NCBI GenBank assembly: GCA_016719635.1
Contig: JADJYT010000001.1
Coordinates: 310,001 to 374,000, forward strand
Reading direction: 5' to 3'
Source of the DNA: Sphingobacteriales bacterium
Lineage (GTDB): Bacteria > Bacteroidota > Bacteroidia > Chitinophagales > JADIYW01
DNA: 64,000 nucleotides
Below are positions 42,311 through 50,825 of this stretch, piece by piece. Made by a program: the position numbers and the translations under genes. Below the pieces are notes generated by a model. That model saw only the letters and a program-made list of their open reading frames with translations, did not search any database and was not told where the DNA came from. How positions within the stretch are numbered: position 1 is the first letter of the stretch; each line of letters opens with the position of its first letter.

Positions 42311-43285
42311 ATGAATCCGATACTGACAAAGGTAATTGCCAATACTCTATTACACCGAAACAGGAAAAGTCAAGCGAATGACCCTAAAAATCTTCCTGAA
42401 GACGAAATAGAGGATTTTATTATTTCCCTGAAAAGGATCTTAAAAGATATTGCATTTATCCTGTTCGGCATCTTCTCCGCAGCTTTTGGGTTGAAAGGAT
42501 TCCTATTACCCAATAATTTCATAGATGGCGGAGCAACAGGCATTTCATTACTGATAACTGAGTTAACGGATGCACCTATCTCCATCTTAATAATTGCGGT
42601 CAATATCCCTTTCATCCTACTGGGAGTGCGCGTAATCAATAAAAATTTTGCCTTCAAGACAACACTATCTGTTATCGGGCTTTCCATCGTGCTGGCAACC
42701 GTACCATTCCCTGAAATCACCCACGACAAGCTGCTGATTTCCATTTTTGGCGGCTTCTTTTTAGGAGCTGGCATCGGGTTGGCCATCAGGGGCGGCTCCG
42801 TAATTGATGGAACGGAAGTGCTGGCTATTTTCTTAAGCAGAAAATTAGGAGTCACCATTGGTGATGTCATACTTGTCTTTAATGTTATTATTTTTTCGTT
42901 TGCCGCCTATTTCCTATCCATCGAGACGGCCATGTATGCCATGCTGACTTATTTATCCGCCTCCAAGACGGTTGATTTCGTGGTGGAAGGTATCGAAGAG
43001 TATTTTGGGGTAACCATCATTTCGCCCAATTCATCGGAAATTCAGGCAATGATCAGAAACGTATTGAAGCGCGGCTATACCATCTATGTACAAAAAAAAG
43101 GCACCGGCAAAACAGGCGAAAAAAATATACAAAGCGAGGTGGTGTACACCGTCATCACGCGACTGGAAATGGGTAAACTGTACAGTGAATTGGAAAAAAT
43201 AGACAAAGACGCCTTCATCATCACCCAAAGTGTAAAAGATATAAAAGGTGGCATGGTCAAGAAACGTCCACTCGGCGACCACTAA
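42311..43285 (+). CDS. YitT family membrane protein (DUF161/DUF2179)
   Basis: 324 aa. Five to six helices of the YitT type (DIAFILFGIFSAAFGLKGFL, PISILIIAVNIPFILLGVRV, TTLSVIGLSIVLATVPFPEI, LISIFGGFFLGAGIGLAIRG). The family signature GGSVIDGTEVLAIFLSRKLG follows in the last helix pair, then a cytosolic DUF2179 domain (FVVEGIEEYFGVTIIS ... GKLYSELEKIDKDAFIITQS). Function in bacteria is not established. It overlaps the end of the convergent alpha/beta hydrolase gene by 4 bp. Confidence 0.92.
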   Translation: MNPILTKVIANTLLHRNRKSQANDPKNLPEDEIEDFIISLKRILKDIAFILFGIFSAAFGLKGFLLPNNFIDGGATGISLLITELTDAPISILIIAVNIPFILLGVRVINKNFAFKTTLSVIGLSIVLATVPFPEITHDKLLISIFGGFFLGAGIGLAIRGGSVIDGTEVLAIFLSRKLGVTIGDVILVFNVIIFSFAAYFLSIETAMYAMLTYLSASKTVDFVVEGIEEYFGVTIISPNSSEIQAMIRNVLKRGYTIYVQKKGTGKTGEKNIQSEVVYTVITRLEMGKLYSELEKIDKDAFIITQSVKDIKGGMVKKRPLGDH

Positions 43286-44220
43286 TGCTGAAAGAAATCC
43301 AGCACATCCCGTTTTACTTCCAGTGGTTTTTCCATCATAGGTACATGGCCGCAGGAGTCGTACACGATCAGGCGGCTGCCTTTTATATCTTCGTGGAAAC
43401 GATCGGCATATTTCGGCGAAACTATCTTGTCCTGTTTTCCCCAAACAATTAGTGTGGGACAGGTAATCCTTTTAATTAAACTCTGGTCCAGGTATTTCGC
43501 AGAGGAAGCCATCCGCATGATATGCGGAAGATTGCCTTCCCTGTTCCAAAGTTCATTCACTCTCGTCAATCGTTCCGGTGTCAGCAGGGATTTATCATAG
43601 AAAACCCTGCTGATTCCTCTTTTTGTCATAAACACCGGAATACCATTTTTCAATAATAATTTGACCAGGCCGTATTTAAACACCTTCGCATTGGCTGATT
43701 TGATCACTTCTTTCATATCATAGCCGGCGCTGTTGAACAATACCAGTTTTTTTACTTTACCCGGATGTTCCACTGTAAGATTCCATGCCATCAATCCACC
43801 TAAAGAATTGCCGATTACATAAAATGAATCAAGGTGCAGGGTATCCATGAGAAAATTAAAATACTCTCCATAGATTTTAATAAAGTCTGGGTCTTCTTCC
43901 TTTATGTCAGGAAAATCAGACAATCCGAAACCCGGCAAATCCACCCGAATGACTCTGTATTCCGGATTGATCAATGAATCCAGCAGAACAAAATCACGGT
44001 TGTTGCCGCCAAATCCATGTATCATCAAAACAGGAAATCCACTTCCCGCTTCCGTATAGTGAATTTCAGTCCCGTTCCAATTCAGGAAATGCGAATTGGA
44101 TACTTTGTATTTCTCTTTGACGTAGGATTTAGATAAGGTCAAATCTTTTCTGCCAATGGCAACATACAGAAACAGCACTAATACGGCAGCAATGAGAATG
44201 AGTAAAATTTTCTTAACCAT
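43282..44220 (-). CDS. Alpha/beta hydrolase with N-terminal membrane anchor
   Basis: 312 aa from ATG at 44220 (MVKKILLILIAAVLVLFLYV), 12 codons after the first ATG of the frame. A signal-anchor helix precedes the alpha/beta domain: HGFGGNNRDF, YRVIRVDLPGFGLSDFPD, the nucleophile elbow GNSLGGLMAW (Ser), an oxyanion-type HG at the start, and the catalytic His in SCGHVPMMEKPLEV. The cap region is helical. It resembles periplasmic or outer-leaflet lipases and esterases; the substrate is unknown. Convergent with yitT. Confidence 0.8.
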   Translation of the reverse strand: MVKKILLILIAAVLVLFLYVAIGRKDLTLSKSYVKEKYKVSNSHFLNWNGTEIHYTEAGSGFPVLMIHGFGGNNRDFVLLDSLINPEYRVIRVDLPGFGLSDFPDIKEEDPDFIKIYGEYFNFLMDTLHLDSFYVIGNSLGGLMAWNLTVEHPGKVKKLVLFNSAGYDMKEVIKSANAKVFKYGLVKLLLKNGIPVFMTKRGISRVFYDKSLLTPERLTRVNELWNREGNLPHIMRMASSAKYLDQSLIKRITCPTLIVWGKQDKIVSPKYADRFHEDIKGSRLIVYDSCGHVPMMEKPLEVKRDVLDFFQH

Positions 44221-44252
44221 GCCGTAAAGGTACAAATTTTCAATTTTAATAA

Positions 44253-44305
44253 CCATTTACTCATCCGTTGCTCCATTTACTCAGCTATCGGACCGTGATC
44301 CGTTG
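44253..44305 (+). promoter_or_regulatory. Short direct repeats upstream of the small lipoprotein gene
   Basis: CCATTTACTCA occurs at 44253-44263 and again at 44273-44283; ATCCGTTG occurs at 44263-44270 and 44298-44305 (35 bp apart). This interleaved pattern in a 140-bp divergent promoter region suggests a regulator binding site. Confidence 0.4.
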
Positions 44306-44357
44306 AAATGGTCAATCTTTACAACATCAAAAAACAAACCACTAAAAAATTAAAACT

Positions 44358-44660
44358 ATGAAAACAGGAACTTTAAATTGCACAACGTTCTCGCATGAGA
44401 TGAACCGTGCAGCAGCCGGCAATGAAACAAAAACAACCCCCGGATTTTTAAAAGCGTTAAAAGTGCCTTCAACATTATTTCTCTTGCTGGGAGTAATACT
44501 GCTGGGTACAAGCTCCTGCAGCAGAAGCATGAGCAGCGGATGCGGAACCTGGCCAACCGTAAACAAGGGCAAATACCCCTACCAGCAAAGCAGCACCAGC
44601 AACTGGACCTTAAAAACAAAAAACAATAAACAATTCGCAAACTACAAAGGGTATAATTAA
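44358..44660 (+). CDS. Small protein with internal lipobox-like segment
   Basis: 100 aa. A 33-residue N-terminal stretch without features precedes a hydrophobic helix FLLLGVILLGTSSC with a lipobox-like end. A short Cys/Ser region (SRSMSSGCGTWPTVNKGKYP) and a polar tail follow. It may be a lipoprotein with a long leader or a small membrane protein; no family recognised. An alternative start at Met15 (44400) would shorten the leader. A strong terminator follows at 44732-44757, so the gene is probably real. Confidence 0.5.
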   Translation: MKTGTLNCTTFSHEMNRAAAGNETKTTPGFLKALKVPSTLFLLLGVILLGTSSCSRSMSSGCGTWPTVNKGKYPYQQSSTSNWTLKTKNNKQFANYKGYN

Positions 44661-44731
44661 TGGTAATTATCGGCTTCGGGTTAAGTATCTCTATTCACAG
44701 AGAGTTGTCGATAAACATTTGCGTGTTGAAC

Positions 44732-44757
44732 CCCGGCCGAAGCCGGGGTTTATTTTT
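44732..44757 (+). terminator. Intrinsic terminator
   Basis: CCCCGGC, loop CGAA, GCCGGGG then a T-rich tail; 7-bp GC stem between the small gene and the convergent hydrolase. Confidence 0.8.
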
Positions 44758-45517
44758 ATAAAATGGACTGAAGCGGTGATAAAAACCCTTGCGGGTTTTC
44801 CGCATGCACCCAGTGTCCGGCGTTAGGTACCGATATCAACACGGCTTTGGGGAAAAATTGCAGACACTCCTTCCAGTTGGTTTCATTGATATAATCCGAA
44901 GTATCGCCTTTAATAAAATATGCAGATTTATCGGAGACACCGGAATTAGCCGGGAACAGCATTAGATTCCTGTAATTTTTAATTAGCGCTTCCAAATTAC
45001 ATTTCCAGCTTAACTGTCCGTTTTCACTGCGGCTCAGGTTTTTCAATACAAATTGACGCTCACCAAAATCAGGAATCCTTTTCTCTAAAAACACGTCTAT
45101 CCCTTTACGGTCAGTAGTGGCATGCAAAGGTGCTTCAGCCATAGCAAACAGAATGGACTCGTGCCCACCTTTATAGTAGACAGGTGCGATATCGACAATT
45201 ACTAATTTATCTACCAAATCCGGATGATTCAATGCGAGCACCATAGCTACCTTTCCGCCCATGGAATGGCCGATAAATGAGGCTTTAGAAATATATTGCT
45301 GCTGACAAAATTCCATTATATCGTTTGCCAGCACTCCATAACTCATCTCTTCCGCATGTGGCGAACGCCCGTGATTGCGCTGGTCGATAATAAATACCTG
45401 ATACTTTTCTGCCAGCATTTTTGCTATAGATTGCCAGTTATCCAGCGAACCCAGCAATCCGTGCAATATGATAACTGCGGGTCCCTTATCACCGAATTTC
45501 TTGTAGTTTAGCTGCAT
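44756..45517 (-). CDS. Alpha/beta hydrolase, YbfF-like esterase
   Basis: 253 aa, cytosolic. MQLNYKKFGDKGPAVIILHG, LLGSLDNWQSIAKMLAEKYQ, VFIIDQRNHGRSPHAEEMSY is the diagnostic start of the YbfF/acyl-CoA-ester hydrolase group. The nucleophile elbow is GHSMGGKVAMVLAL (Ser about 101), the acid lies after DIAPVYY, and the catalytic His is in AGHWVHAENPQGF. Likely hydrolyses short acyl esters or thioesters. It lies 27 bp upstream of the vWA gene on the same strand, so they may be co-transcribed. Confidence 0.85.
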   Translation of the reverse strand: MQLNYKKFGDKGPAVIILHGLLGSLDNWQSIAKMLAEKYQVFIIDQRNHGRSPHAEEMSYGVLANDIMEFCQQQYISKASFIGHSMGGKVAMVLALNHPDLVDKLVIVDIAPVYYKGGHESILFAMAEAPLHATTDRKGIDVFLEKRIPDFGERQFVLKNLSRSENGQLSWKCNLEALIKNYRNLMLFPANSGVSDKSAYFIKGDTSDYINETNWKECLQFFPKAVLISVPNAGHWVHAENPQGFLSPLQSIL

Positions 45518-45544
45518 GCTGAGGTGCCTTTTAAACAGATGATG

Positions 45545-46459
45545 TTAAATCATCTTGCTTCGTTTGACCAGATAAGATGTCAGAATTGATTTGTATCCCT
45601 CGTTTATATCCGCTTCCACCAGGTCAATCTTGTATTGTGCGCATTTGAGTTTCAGGTTGGCCTTGCGTTGCGTCATCTTTTCAATATAAAGACCTTTCAC
45701 CTGATTGGGCTGCAGTTTCAGCTCCTCACCCGTTTCCATATCCACGAATTTGTACGGGCGGTTTTCAAAATTGAACTCAATTTCTTTCGCTTTATCCACT
45801 ACATGAAACAAGACCACTTCGTGCCTGCAGTGTTTGAGATGCTGCAAGGCGAGAAAAATTTCATTCTCATCCAGACTGTCGAGCATGTCGCTGAATACCA
45901 TCACCATGGAGCGCTTGTGTATAGAATCCGCCACCTGATGCAGGCATTTCGCCGCCGATGTAGATTGCCGGATGGAGGCATTGGATAACAACTTGTACAA
46001 TTCATTCATCAGCAGCTGATGATGCAAGGCATTGGTCTTCGCACCGGTTTGCACGTTGATTTCCTTATCAAATATGGTTATTCCAACCGCATCCCGCTGC
46101 TTTTTCATCATGTACATCAATGCCGCAGCAGACAGACAGGAAAACTCTATTTTGTTGAGTGTTCCTTTCTCTCTTTCCATCGGAAAATACATAGAGGAAG
46201 AGGCATCAATGACTATCTGGCACCGGAGGTTGGTTTCCTCTTCAAATTTCTTGGTGTATAATTTTTCCGTTCGGGCAAAAACCTTCCAGTCAATATCCTT
46301 GATAGAGTCGCCGACGTTGTGCAAACGATGTTCGGCAAACTCTACCGAAAATCCGTGGTAAGGACTTTTGTGCAATCCGATGATAAAACCTTCCACCACC
46401 TGCCGGGCAAGCAGGTCGAGCTGGTCAAATTGAAAGAAATCCTGTTGTTGAATGGACAT
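45545..46459 (-). CDS. DUF58 / von Willebrand A domain protein
   Basis: 304 aa, no membrane helix at the start. DUF58 core: GLHKSPYHGFSVEFAEHRLH, NVGDSIKDIDWKVFARTEKL with the family's SxxDIDWKxFART signature, then a vWA domain with an intact MIDAS start (VIDASSSMYFP, DxSxS), KQRDAVGITIFDKE and MVMVFSDMLDSLDENEIFLA. This is the cytosolic DUF58 form that in Bacteroidota works with MoxR in the aerotolerance (Bat) operon. Here no moxR neighbour is present, unlike the membrane-anchored DUF58 at 18350. Ends 28 bp before the YbfF start. Confidence 0.87.
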   Translation of the reverse strand: MSIQQQDFFQFDQLDLLARQVVEGFIIGLHKSPYHGFSVEFAEHRLHNVGDSIKDIDWKVFARTEKLYTKKFEEETNLRCQIVIDASSSMYFPMEREKGTLNKIEFSCLSAAALMYMMKKQRDAVGITIFDKEINVQTGAKTNALHHQLLMNELYKLLSNASIRQSTSAAKCLHQVADSIHKRSMVMVFSDMLDSLDENEIFLALQHLKHCRHEVVLFHVVDKAKEIEFNFENRPYKFVDMETGEELKLQPNQVKGLYIEKMTQRKANLKLKCAQYKIDLVEADINEGYKSILTSYLVKRSKMI

Positions 46460-46484
46460 AACTGGCAGAAAAATAAGAATAAAA

Positions 46485-46517
46485 AGGCCGTAAGTAAAAA
46501 AAAATTACTTACGGCCT
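46485..46517 (-). terminator. Strong terminator downstream of trxA
   Basis: AGGCCGTAAGTAA (46485-46497) and TTACTTACGGCCT (46505-46517) form a perfect 13-bp stem; leftward T-rich tail TTTTTATTC. It ends the trxA transcript. Confidence 0.88.
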
Positions 46518-46533
46518 GAACATATAACGTTAT

Positions 46534-46854
46534 TTAAGCGATGGCGGCATCCAGTTTTTTCTTCAGGTCGCCTTTGGAGGCTACACCGACATGTTTGTCT
46601 ATCAACTGTCCATCTTTGAAAAACAGTAAGGTTGGAATGCTCATGATGCCGTATTGTGCAGCCACATCGCGGTTCTCATCTACATTCAGTTTGCCGATGG
46701 TAGCCTTGCCATCATATTCTTTGGACAATTCTTCCACTACCGGGCCGATTAGGCGGCACGGGCCGCACCATTCTGCCCAAAAATCAATTAAAGCCACCCC
46801 TTTGGTGTCCAGTACTTTCTCTTTAAAGTTATCGTTTGTGATTTCTACTGCCAT
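46534..46854 (-). CDS. trxA: Thioredoxin TrxA
   Basis: 106 aa. Redox-active WCGPCR (Cys30, Cys33) in IDFWAEWCGPCRLIG, then ELSKEYDGKATIGKLNVDEN and IMSIPTLLFFKDGQ with the cis-Pro. General disulfide reductase; the thioredoxin reductase gene is in the window at 49836-50768. Alone on its transcript, with a strong terminator. Confidence 0.96.
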   Translation of the reverse strand: MAVEITNDNFKEKVLDTKGVALIDFWAEWCGPCRLIGPVVEELSKEYDGKATIGKLNVDENRDVAAQYGIMSIPTLLFFKDGQLIDKHVGVASKGDLKKKLDAAIA

Positions 46855-46967
46855 TTTAGTTGTATTTATAAGTTATAACAATTCTGTTGTAATTGAGTTC
46901 CAAAATTAAACAAAGTCAGTCAATATTTTTGATAAGATTTTCTGATACGTTTATAAGTACCCTCTAT

Positions 46968-47267
46968 CTATCTGATGATTAATTCCCTGATCAGATTTTC
47001 CTCCAGACGCTGGTTCATGCTCGTGATAATCTTTTCTCTTGCCATAAACAATTCCTGCTTCAGTACGGATGATTCCAGATAGACGAACAACTTCCCCTGT
47101 TTATAAAAGATACGTGTGGTATGGTTGGTGATATAACTGCCCATCAACTCGTGCCAGTGCTTGCGTACCTTCATTTCGTCCATCTTATTGCCGATACGCA
47201 TTTCGTGAATCATATCCTGCAATACGTCCTTTAAGGTCAAAAATCTGCTGTTTCTGTAATTAGCCAA
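46968..47267 (-). CDS. DUF721 (DciA-like) protein
   Basis: 99 aa. N-terminal FLTLKDVLQDMIHEMRIGNK, DEMKVRKHWHELMGSYITNH with the conserved Trp, and FYKQGKLFVYLESSVLKQEL, the DUF721 core. DUF721 includes DciA, which loads the replicative helicase in bacteria lacking DnaC (family knowledge); the role here is inferred. It overlaps recF by 8 bp in one transcript, and the recF-DUF721 pairing recurs in many phyla. Confidence 0.88.
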   Translation of the reverse strand: MANYRNSRFLTLKDVLQDMIHEMRIGNKMDEMKVRKHWHELMGSYITNHTTRIFYKQGKLFVYLESSVLKQELFMAREKIITSMNQRLEENLIRELIIR

Positions 47268-48360
47268 GCCGTATTATTTTAAATTCCTGAATACCATGTT
47301 CCTCCAATAATTCCATGATGACCGCTTCATTGGTATCCGTGATAAACACCTGTCCGAAACAATCGCTGTTCAGCAGTTCAAAAATCCTGCGGATACGATT
47401 GGAGTCCAATTTATCAAAAATATCGTCCAATAACAACAAAGGATACAATTGTTTTTGCGTCTTCAGCAATTCATACTGCGCCAGCTTGAGAGAAAGCAGA
47501 AAGGTTTTCTGCTGCCCCTGGGAACCTGTCTTTTTCACCGGATACCCATTCAGCTCAAACCGTAAATCATCGGTATGGATTCCTTTGGTCGTGCGCTGGG
47601 CATTCCTGTCTTGTTGCAATGACTCTAGTATAACCTGCTCATAACCATTTTCTAATAAGTCAGATTCATAAGTGATACTTACATGCTCCTGTCCGTCAAA
47701 GATCTGCCTATAGGCTGCCTGAAAAAGCGGGAGAAACTGTTCCAGAAATGATTTCCGGTATACAACAATCAGCTTGCCGCATGCAATCAACTGCCCGTTA
47801 TATACGTCCAGCAGGTTTTTGTCAAATGTCCGGTTCTCATAAAAGGACTTCAGCAGGGCATTGCGTTGCGCCAAAATCTTGTTGTATGAAATCAGATTGG
47901 TTAAATATTCCGGTGAAAACTGGGCAATCGTAGCATCCATGAACTTTCTGCGTTGTTCGCTGCTTCCCAGAATCAGCTGATTATCATCCGGGGTGATAAT
48001 GACACAGGGAAATTTTCCGACAAACTCCGCCTGTTTCTCCATTTTGGCTTTATTCAGAAAAACCTCTTTTTTTTCATGCTTTAAGTATTTTATCTCAAGT
48101 AATTGATTATCTGTATCTAATAAAATACTGGATTCTATCCGGAAGAAAGCGCTGTCAAAATTCGTCGCCATGATATCCGTGGAAGTCAGGTAGCTTTTGG
48201 TAAGGCAGGTGTAATAGACAGCATCCAACAGGTTGGTTTTCCCTACCCCGTTATTACCTACAATAAGATTCAGGTTTTCGGAAAACTCAAACATACCGAA
48301 TGTATAATTCTTATAATTGGATAGCTTGATCTGGCGGATATGCAGCGGCTTCACAGACAT
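47260..48360 (-). CDS. recF: DNA replication and repair protein RecF
   Basis: 366 aa. SMC-like ATPase that helps RecOR load RecA at gaps. Walker A is GNNGVGKTNLLDA (35-47); the signature is GSQGQQKTFLLSLKLAQYEL; Walker B is LLLLDDIFDKLDSNRI (about 308-323); the D-loop follows. Start ATG at 48360; the upstream 117 bp are shared with the divergent TPR gene. Confidence 0.95.
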   Translation of the reverse strand: MSVKPLHIRQIKLSNYKNYTFGMFEFSENLNLIVGNNGVGKTNLLDAVYYTCLTKSYLTSTDIMATNFDSAFFRIESSILLDTDNQLLEIKYLKHEKKEVFLNKAKMEKQAEFVGKFPCVIITPDDNQLILGSSEQRRKFMDATIAQFSPEYLTNLISYNKILAQRNALLKSFYENRTFDKNLLDVYNGQLIACGKLIVVYRKSFLEQFLPLFQAAYRQIFDGQEHVSITYESDLLENGYEQVILESLQQDRNAQRTTKGIHTDDLRFELNGYPVKKTGSQGQQKTFLLSLKLAQYELLKTQKQLYPLLLLDDIFDKLDSNRIRRIFELLNSDCFGQVFITDTNEAVIMELLEEHGIQEFKIIRLG

Positions 48361-48443
48361 CGTCCAAATATACAGCCAAAAAGGGGAAACGGCAATTGTC
48401 TCACTTTCGTGGATAAAAATTTTTATAAATCCGCCAAAAATTG

Positions 48444-48451
48444 TACCTTTG
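48444..48451 (+). promoter_or_regulatory. -7 box of the TPR gene
   Basis: TACCTTTG, matching TAnnTTTG, 25 bp before the ATG at 48477. The TTG start for this frame at 48441 overlaps it and is rejected. Confidence 0.5.
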
Positions 48452-48476
48452 CGCTCTGTTTTTTAAAGCAAATAGT

Positions 48477-49181
48477 ATGTCAAAGAAAAAAGGTACAAAC
48501 AACGAACACGATATTCTGAAAGAAGGAAACGAAAAACTGACGGAAGTATTCAGCAATGCCGAATACTTTTTCGAACAATACAGAAACATTATTTTAGGCG
48601 TTGCAGCCGTTTTAGTGATTGGCGCAGGCGGATGGTGGGGATACACCAATTTCATCAAAGGCCCCAAAGAAACCAAGGCTAAAGATGCGATTGTATATGC
48701 ACAACGCTATTTTGACTCTGACTCCATGAGCCTTGCGCTGAAAGGCGACGGCACACACCTTGGCTTTGAAGCCATCGCCAAACAATACGGCGGAACCGCT
48801 GCAGGCAACAGAGCCACCTTTGGTGCGGGCGTTTGCAACCTGAAATTGGGCAAATATGCCGAAGCCATCAAATACCTGGAAGATTTCAGCACGGATGATG
48901 CTGTATTAACCGCCCGCAAATTCGGCTGTATCGGCGACGCCTATGCAGAGCAAAACCAGATGGATAAGGCTATTGACAACTACAAAAAAGCGGCGGATGC
49001 TGCAGACAATGAAGTGACCGCCCCTACCTATCTGTACCGTGCCGCATTGGCCACCGAACAAAAAGGCAACAAAAAAGAAGCACTGGAATTGTATAAGAAA
49101 TTAAAGACAGGCTACCCGAATTCTCAGGAGGGCATGTTCTCTGAAATTTCCATCGCAAAACTGGAGGCGGAAACCTTGTAA
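48477..49181 (+). CDS. Membrane-anchored tetratricopeptide repeat protein (YfgM/CcmI-like)
   Basis: 234 aa. A cytosolic start (SKKKGTNNEHDILKEGNEKL), one transmembrane helix (NIILGVAAVLVIGAGGWWGY) and a soluble TPR region (GNRATFGAGVCNLKLGKYAE, AIKYLEDFSTDDAVLTARKF, GNKKEALELYKKLKTGYPNS). The pattern matches the YfgM/tol-pal-associated TPR scaffold proteins of Bacteroidota, likely a scaffold or chaperone at the membrane. It is followed by ribH after 38 bp and may be co-transcribed. Confidence 0.85.
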   Translation: MSKKKGTNNEHDILKEGNEKLTEVFSNAEYFFEQYRNIILGVAAVLVIGAGGWWGYTNFIKGPKETKAKDAIVYAQRYFDSDSMSLALKGDGTHLGFEAIAKQYGGTAAGNRATFGAGVCNLKLGKYAEAIKYLEDFSTDDAVLTARKFGCIGDAYAEQNQMDKAIDNYKKAADAADNEVTAPTYLYRAALATEQKGNKKEALELYKKLKTGYPNSQEGMFSEISIAKLEAETL

Positions 49182-49219
49182 TCTGCCACAGCGATTTATC
49201 TAACAGTTCAACCTAACCT

Positions 49220-49696
49220 ATGGCGTCTGCACTTCAAAACCTTTCCGATTACGACACGCTCAAAGTGCCGGATGGCAACGGGAAGGCGTATGGGATTGCA
49301 GTGGCTGAATGGAACAGGCATATCACCTTTGAATTACTGAAGGGCTGTGTGGGAACGTTGCTGCAACACGGCGTTTTGGATAAGGACATCCATGTGCAGT
49401 TTGTACCCGGTACCTTTGAACTGCCCTTTGCCGGAAAGAAACTGGCTCAGACACACCACCTGGCGGCTGTGATTTGCCTGGGCTGTGTTATCAAGGGGGA
49501 AACCGACCATGATGTCTATATCAATACCTCAGTGGCAAATGCGCTGCAAACCTTGAACATCGAATTTGATATTCCGTTTCTATTCGGCGTACTGACGCCC
49601 AATAATGAACAACAGGCCATTGACCGCTCCGGCGGCAAACATGGTAATAAGGGCGTGGAAGCCGCTGTCAGTGCTCTAAAGATGAGCGGCCTGTAA
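49220..49696 (+). CDS. ribH: 6,7-dimethyl-8-ribityllumazine synthase
   Basis: 158 aa. Penultimate riboflavin enzyme that forms lumazine from a pyrimidine and a C4 sugar phosphate. Motifs: AVAEWNRHITFELLKGCVGT, VPGTFELPFAGKKLAQTHHL with the Phe-Glu-Leu-Pro signature, VICLGCVIKGETDHDVYI with the catalytic His, and FGVLTPNNEQQAIDRSGGKH. Usual length for icosahedral RibH. Directly downstream lies a 40-bp IS end remnant. Confidence 0.95.
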   Translation: MASALQNLSDYDTLKVPDGNGKAYGIAVAEWNRHITFELLKGCVGTLLQHGVLDKDIHVQFVPGTFELPFAGKKLAQTHHLAAVICLGCVIKGETDHDVYINTSVANALQTLNIEFDIPFLFGVLTPNNEQQAIDRSGGKHGNKGVEAAVSALKMSGL

Positions 49697-49728
49697 TTTT
49701 TTCTACTGATTTATTAAACCAACAATAA

Positions 49729-49768
49729 ACTCTATTTTTAAACTGTCTGATTTTTAAGGACACTTACA
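49729..49768 (-). mobile_element. Solo end (left terminus) of the IS3-family element
   Basis: Read leftward from 49768 this segment matches the left end of the IS at 2721-2760 at 37 of 40 positions (TGTAAGTGTCC then TAAAA and CAGACAGTTTAAAAAT, GAGT). The transposase genes are absent: the remaining 32 bp to the ribH stop do not match the element. It is a deletion remnant of a related insertion. Confidence 0.85.
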
Positions 49769-49835
49769 TCCAGCGGGCGCTTTGGCCAAAGCAATCCCCG
49801 GTGGCCGGAAGATGGATAGTGGGATATTTATTGCA

Positions 49836-50768
49836 TTAATGAAAATGCTCTGCCAGATAGCGCTCGGCATCCAGAGCCGCCATGCAGCCTGAACCTGCAG
49901 AGGTGACAGCCTGACGGTAGATCTTATCCTGCACATCACCAGCGGCAAATACACCACTGACATTGGTTTTGGTGGAACCCGGAATTGTCATGATATAACC
50001 GGTTTCATCCATATCCAGCCATCCTTTGAAAACATCCGAATTGGGTTTATGACCGATAGCCACAAAGAAGCCTTCCAGTTTAACTTCTGTCACTTCATTA
50101 GTGGCATGGTTCTTTAAACGAACCCCTTCTACCTTCTCCTCTCCCAATATATCCTCGGTTTCGCTGTTCCAGTAGACCTTAATAGTAGGTGTCTTCAGCA
50201 CCCTTTCCTGCATAATCTTGGAAGCGCGCATTTTGTCACGCCGGACAATCATGTGTACCTGCGGACAGAGATTGGATAAATAGAGCGCCTCTTCACAGGC
50301 CGTATCTCCGGCCCCTACAATCGCCACTTCTTTTCCTTTATAAAAGAAACCGTCACATACGGCACAGGCTGATACACCACGGCCGTTCAGCTTTTCTTCA
50401 GACGGGATACCCAGCCATTTTGCTTTGGCACCCGTAGCGATAATCACCGCATTGGCATGGATTTCTTTTTCATCATCCACCCACACTTTATGTATTTTTC
50501 CGGAGAAATCAACCTTAGTGACCAATCCGAACCGAACTTCCGTTCCTACGCGTTCCGCCTGTTTTTGAAAATCATCCATCATCTTCGGCCCTGTTACCGC
50601 ATCTGGATAGCCCGGGTAATTTTCCACGTCTGTAGTGGTCATCAGCTGGCCTCCGGGCTCCAGTCCGGTATATAATACAGGTTTCAGATTTGCTCTCGCA
50701 GCATAAATCGCGGCAGTATATCCCGCAGGACCTGCACCAATTATCAGACAGTTTACTGTTTCAGTCAT
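49836..50768 (-). CDS. trxB: Thioredoxin-disulfide reductase TrxB
   Basis: 310 aa. Flavoprotein that reduces thioredoxin with NADPH. FAD-binding GAGPAGYTAA (11-20), the redox-active CAVCDG (Cys135, Cys138), NADP-binding GAGDTACEEALYLS, and the closing FAD site GVFAAGDVQDKIYRQAVTSA. Length is that of the low-molecular-weight (bacterial) type. Separate transcript; trxA is nearby at 46534-46854 on the same strand. Confidence 0.95.
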   Translation of the reverse strand: MTETVNCLIIGAGPAGYTAAIYAARANLKPVLYTGLEPGGQLMTTTDVENYPGYPDAVTGPKMMDDFQKQAERVGTEVRFGLVTKVDFSGKIHKVWVDDEKEIHANAVIIATGAKAKWLGIPSEEKLNGRGVSACAVCDGFFYKGKEVAIVGAGDTACEEALYLSNLCPQVHMIVRRDKMRASKIMQERVLKTPTIKVYWNSETEDILGEEKVEGVRLKNHATNEVTEVKLEGFFVAIGHKPNSDVFKGWLDMDETGYIMTIPGSTKTNVSGVFAAGDVQDKIYRQAVTSAGSGCMAALDAERYLAEHFH

Positions 50769-50825
50769 TTTTTAAAATTAAGTCAGAGAATTATAGAGTA
50801 TAACGTACAACGAAATTAAAAAGTT

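Noticed and set aside
44342..44640. Reverse frames opposite the small lipobox gene
   Set aside because: They overlap the + strand gene with its terminator and show no features of their own.
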